This document shows, in pieces, positions 62,664-64,000 of a DNA stretch of 64,000 bases. Source of the DNA: Prosapia bicincta (taxonomy: Eukaryota > Arthropoda > Insecta > Hemiptera > Cercopidae); the NCBI GenBank assembly GCA_036971475.1, contig JBAIZL010000006.1, forward strand, positions 138,249,231-138,313,230, read 5' to 3'. Numbering within the stretch: the stretch's first letter is position 1; every line of letters begins with the position of its first letter. The notes beneath the pieces were generated by a model. That model saw only the letters and a list, made by a program, of their open reading frames with translations, was not told where the DNA came from and did no database searches. A program made the position numbers and the translations under genes.

Positions 62664-63140
62664 ATGGAACGATCCGCTTGCGTGTTAGAGCTGCAATGTT
62701 TTAAAGGAGAGTGTAACGCGTTTATAGTGAAGGAACTCGTATTATTGGACCTACAAACAAACGCTACCTACACGTTCCTGTTTAAACCGCCTTTCGAATA
62801 CTCTACCATGAGCAATAAATACAAGAAAACCAACAATTGGTTGAGTAAGAATTATCATCACATATCGTGGGAGGAAGGGTTCACCGAATACGTGGAGCTT
62901 CGTAACGTCATGTTACACTACGTGAAACAGTTCGATCTGATATTTACAACGGGTGACGAAAAGGCGAAATGGATTCGTGGTTTCACTTCTGCTGAAGTTA
63001 TCAATATCGGTTCCTCAAGAGAATGGACCTTCCTGAGAGGAATCCAGAACGTTTGTAAAAGCTTTATAGACCCGCAACACAAAGAAACTAATTGCGCGCT
63101 TCTACGTGCGATGAAAATCGCGACAGTCTTAAGACTATGA
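62664..63140 (+). CDS. Conserved element-linked protein, exonuclease-like fold suspected
   Basis: This intact 158-residue frame begins with a β-strand-like segment followed by a lone acidic residue (ACVLELQCFKGECN), then FIVKELVLLDL, FLFKPPFEYS, NNWLSKNYHHISWEEGF and a strand FDLIFTTGDEKAKWIRGF. I recall this layout from a family of uncharacterised proteins that travel with insect DNA-virus-like elements. The order of strands and acidic residues is reminiscent of RNase H-like/DEDD exonucleases, but the normal first Asp is Glu here and the remaining catalytic residues are not clear. Function is therefore unknown. The ATG follows its own TATA/Inr promoter, and the next gene has another, so it is transcribed singly. 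Confidence 0.6.
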   Translation: MERSACVLELQCFKGECNAFIVKELVLLDLQTNATYTFLFKPPFEYSTMSNKYKKTNNWLSKNYHHISWEEGFTEYVELRNVMLHYVKQFDLIFTTGDEKAKWIRGFTSAEVINIGSSREWTFLRGIQNVCKSFIDPQHKETNCALLRAMKIATVLRL

Positions 63141-63168
63141 CTACAATAATAACGGAGGGGAAACGCAT

Positions 63169-63205
63169 TATATAAACCAACGGGGGCGGTGGTTAGACAT
63201 CATTT
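63169..63205 (+). promoter_or_regulatory. Core promoter (TATA + Inr) before the 63322 gene
   Basis: TATATAAA at 63169-63176 and TCATTT at 63200-63205 (A+1 at 63202, 33 bp from the first T, 31 bp from TATAAA) form a canonical arthropod core promoter. The predicted leader holds one ATG (63259) in frame with the next gene but cut by TAG. Confidence 0.66.
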
Positions 63206-63321
63206 CCTTATAGACCTCAGGCAGAGCTACACGATACAGTAACTTCTCCTCCATAACTATGAACCGCGAAGCAACTTTACAGTCGATAATTTAGTTCAAC
63301 TCAAAGTCTAAAGCTGAAGGG

Positions 63322-63600
63322 TTGCCCACAAAGAAATGTTCAGAACTGAAGGAAGGTAAAAAGTATTCGGTGCACTACCTCAGAAAAGTCGACACTACTT
63401 ACGGGGACGCAGTTGTTGCAGCGCTAGGAGGTTTCCCATACAAGGAAGGAGAAGACCCGAAATTCCAGATATTCCTACCTAGACGCTTCATCACGCTGTT
63501 GGCGAACATGGATTTGGATGAGGTGGGTGCCGGCGAATTTTACATCGTCTCCAACGGACCGTCCGGATATGGACCCACTGAACTGACTTTGCATCAGTAG
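63322..63600 (+). CDS. Small protein, possible ssDNA-binding/OB-like; start uncertain
   Basis: The 92-codon frame (from a TTG) reads like a compact all-β protein: KKYSVHYLRKVDTTYGDAVV, FQIFLPRRFITLLANMD, GEFYIVSNGPSGYG. I recall similar small proteins in insect DNA-virus-like elements. The strand pattern suggests an OB fold and nucleic-acid binding, but this is weak. No ATG opens the frame. The only upstream in-frame ATG (63259) is separated from it by a TAG at 63292-63294. The start codon may therefore have mutated to TTG, or the first exon/start is lost. It is the last recognisable gene in the window and is followed by poly(A) signals. Confidence 0.55.
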   Translation: MPTKKCSELKEGKKYSVHYLRKVDTTYGDAVVAALGGFPYKEGEDPKFQIFLPRRFITLLANMDLDEVGAGEFYIVSNGPSGYGPTELTLHQ

Positions 63601-63701
63601 CTGTATTAGTCTTTAAAAAAAATAATTGTATTTTTGTTATAATATAGCGATGTAATTATAAGATGCTATTGTATTTGTGTAAAGTTTGTGTATAACAAAA
63701 A

Positions 63702-63715
63702 AATAAATAAATAAA
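63702..63715 (+). terminator. Triple overlapping polyadenylation signal
   Basis: AATAAATAAATAAA contains three overlapping AATAAA hexamers (63702, 63706, 63710), about 100 bp after the last stop codon. It probably ends the transcript of the 63322 gene. Confidence 0.68.
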
Positions 63716-63726
63716 GTAATAATAAT

Positions 63727-63757
63727 GTCGCAAGCACTTCTGCTTGCGACTCTTTTT
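63727..63757 (+). terminator. Perfect 10-bp hairpin followed by a T-run
   Basis: GTCGCAAGCA (63727-63736) and TGCTTGCGAC (63741-63750) are exact reverse complements around the 4-base loop CTTC, and TCTTTTT follows. It sits 12 bp beyond the poly(A) signals. It looks like a bacterial intrinsic terminator but lies in a eukaryotic context, so its role (3'-end formation, pausing, or an element boundary) is open. Confidence 0.6.
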
Positions 63758-63822
63758 AAAAACATTTTCATATGACCTTGACCTACTAACGAACTACTTA
63801 TCCCACAACTATAACACAAATA

Positions 63823-63970
63823 TGACGTCATCATCTAAACAAGTTCCCATTGACGTCATGGGGAGAACGAACAACCACTTCCCCAATGACGTCATTCTCT
63901 ATGACGTTCTCGGTAACCAACGGTTTTTACATTTCCCCAACATGTCCGAACAGGTTTTTAAATTACGTCA
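63823..63970. promoter_or_regulatory. Cluster of CRE (ATF/CREB) sites
   Basis: Three perfect TGACGTCA palindromes (63823-63830, 63851-63858, 63887-63894), one TGACGT half-site (63902-63907) and one TTACGTCA (63963-63970) lie within 150 bp. The middle sites sit in wider dyads (CCCATTGACGTCATGGGG; CCCCAATGACGTCATT). This density suggests an enhancer or promoter for a gene to the right, or an origin/terminal regulatory region of the element. Binding by bZIP proteins is inferred. Confidence 0.66.
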
Positions 63971-63975
63971 TACAA

Positions 63976-64000
63976 TCGTGAGCACGCACACGCACACACA
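63976..64000. repeat. Start of a CA-type microsatellite
   Basis: CGTGAGCACGCACACGCACACACA at the right edge shows an imperfect dinucleotide run that continues out of the window. Confidence 0.6.

Larger units (their letters stand above)
55032..63757 (+). mobile_element. Polinton/adintovirus-like integrated element (partial)
   Basis: Thirteen or so closely packed + strand genes include a packaging ATPase, adenain-like protease, minor and major capsid proteins, a PLA2-like protein, a BIR protein and a fibre-like protein. This combination defines Polinton-type DNA elements and the related adintoviruses. DNA polymerase B, integrase and terminal inverted repeats are not visible, so the ends are unknown and may lie beyond 64000. 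Several genes are broken and others are open, which indicates a partly decayed copy, subject to checking assembly quality. The limits given are simply from the first to the last supporting signal. Confidence 0.88.

Noticed and set aside
63637..63834. 65-codon minus-strand frame at the right edge
   Set aside because: It covers the poly(A) signals, hairpin and CRE sites and shows no protein-like features.

Overview
This looks like a piece of an arthropod (probably insect) nuclear genome. About 84% of it is satellite DNA. The last ~9 kb holds a decaying, integrated double-stranded DNA virus-like element of the Polinton/adintovirus type. The host assignment is an inference. It rests on AT-rich satellites, a Penelope-like retroelement relic, insect-style TATA plus TCAKTY-like initiator promoters, and a gene set I know mainly from insect genomes.

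Layout. (1) 1-14058: satellite A, a tandem ~114-bp repeat in one orientation, with nested higher-order copies (offsets 5108 and ~1472 bp). (2) 14059-20207: satellite B, unrelated to A, an 86-bp repeat, very homogeneous from ~14.3 to 18.2 kb. (3) 20208-53846: satellite B again but inverted, with 86-bp and 90-bp monomer classes and large segmental duplications (~3.4, ~8.2, ~12.5 kb offsets). The 90-bp monomers have no stop in one minus-strand frame, so they give long but spurious ORFs (up to 711 codons). (4) 53851-54437: a short Penelope-like retroelement relic inserted in satellite B. It has two ~115-bp direct terminal repeats, and each can be folded on paper into a minimal hammerhead ribozyme. 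(5) 54458-54573: the last satellite B monomer. (6) 54574-55060: a C-rich noncoding stretch with a 49-bp direct repeat. (7) 55061-63600: the virus-like element, all genes on the + strand. (8) 63601-64000: polyadenylation signals, a perfect hairpin, a cluster of CRE (TGACGTCA) sites and the start of a CA microsatellite.

The virus-like gene order is: FtsK/HerA-type packaging ATPase; a DUF8207-like protein (broken); a collagen/fibre-like protein; a single-BIR inhibitor-of-apoptosis-like protein; an unknown 79-aa protein; a PLA2-like protein; a very basic core-like peptide; an adenain-like protease; minor capsid (penton-like, badly broken); major capsid protein (broken); an unknown N-terminal part with a PC4-like protein (probably one broken gene); a protein of a recurrent element-linked family; and a small protein of unknown function. 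Together these cover packaging, capsid assembly and maturation, particle attachment or release, and modulation of host cell death. No DNA polymerase B or integrase is present in the window, so the element is either incomplete or continues past 64000. ATPase, fibre, BIR, the 79-aa gene and the 62664 gene are open. The capsid, protease, PLA2/core, DUF8207 and PC4 genes carry frameshifts or in-frame stops. Several frame breaks lie in homopolymers, so assembly error must be separated from true decay.
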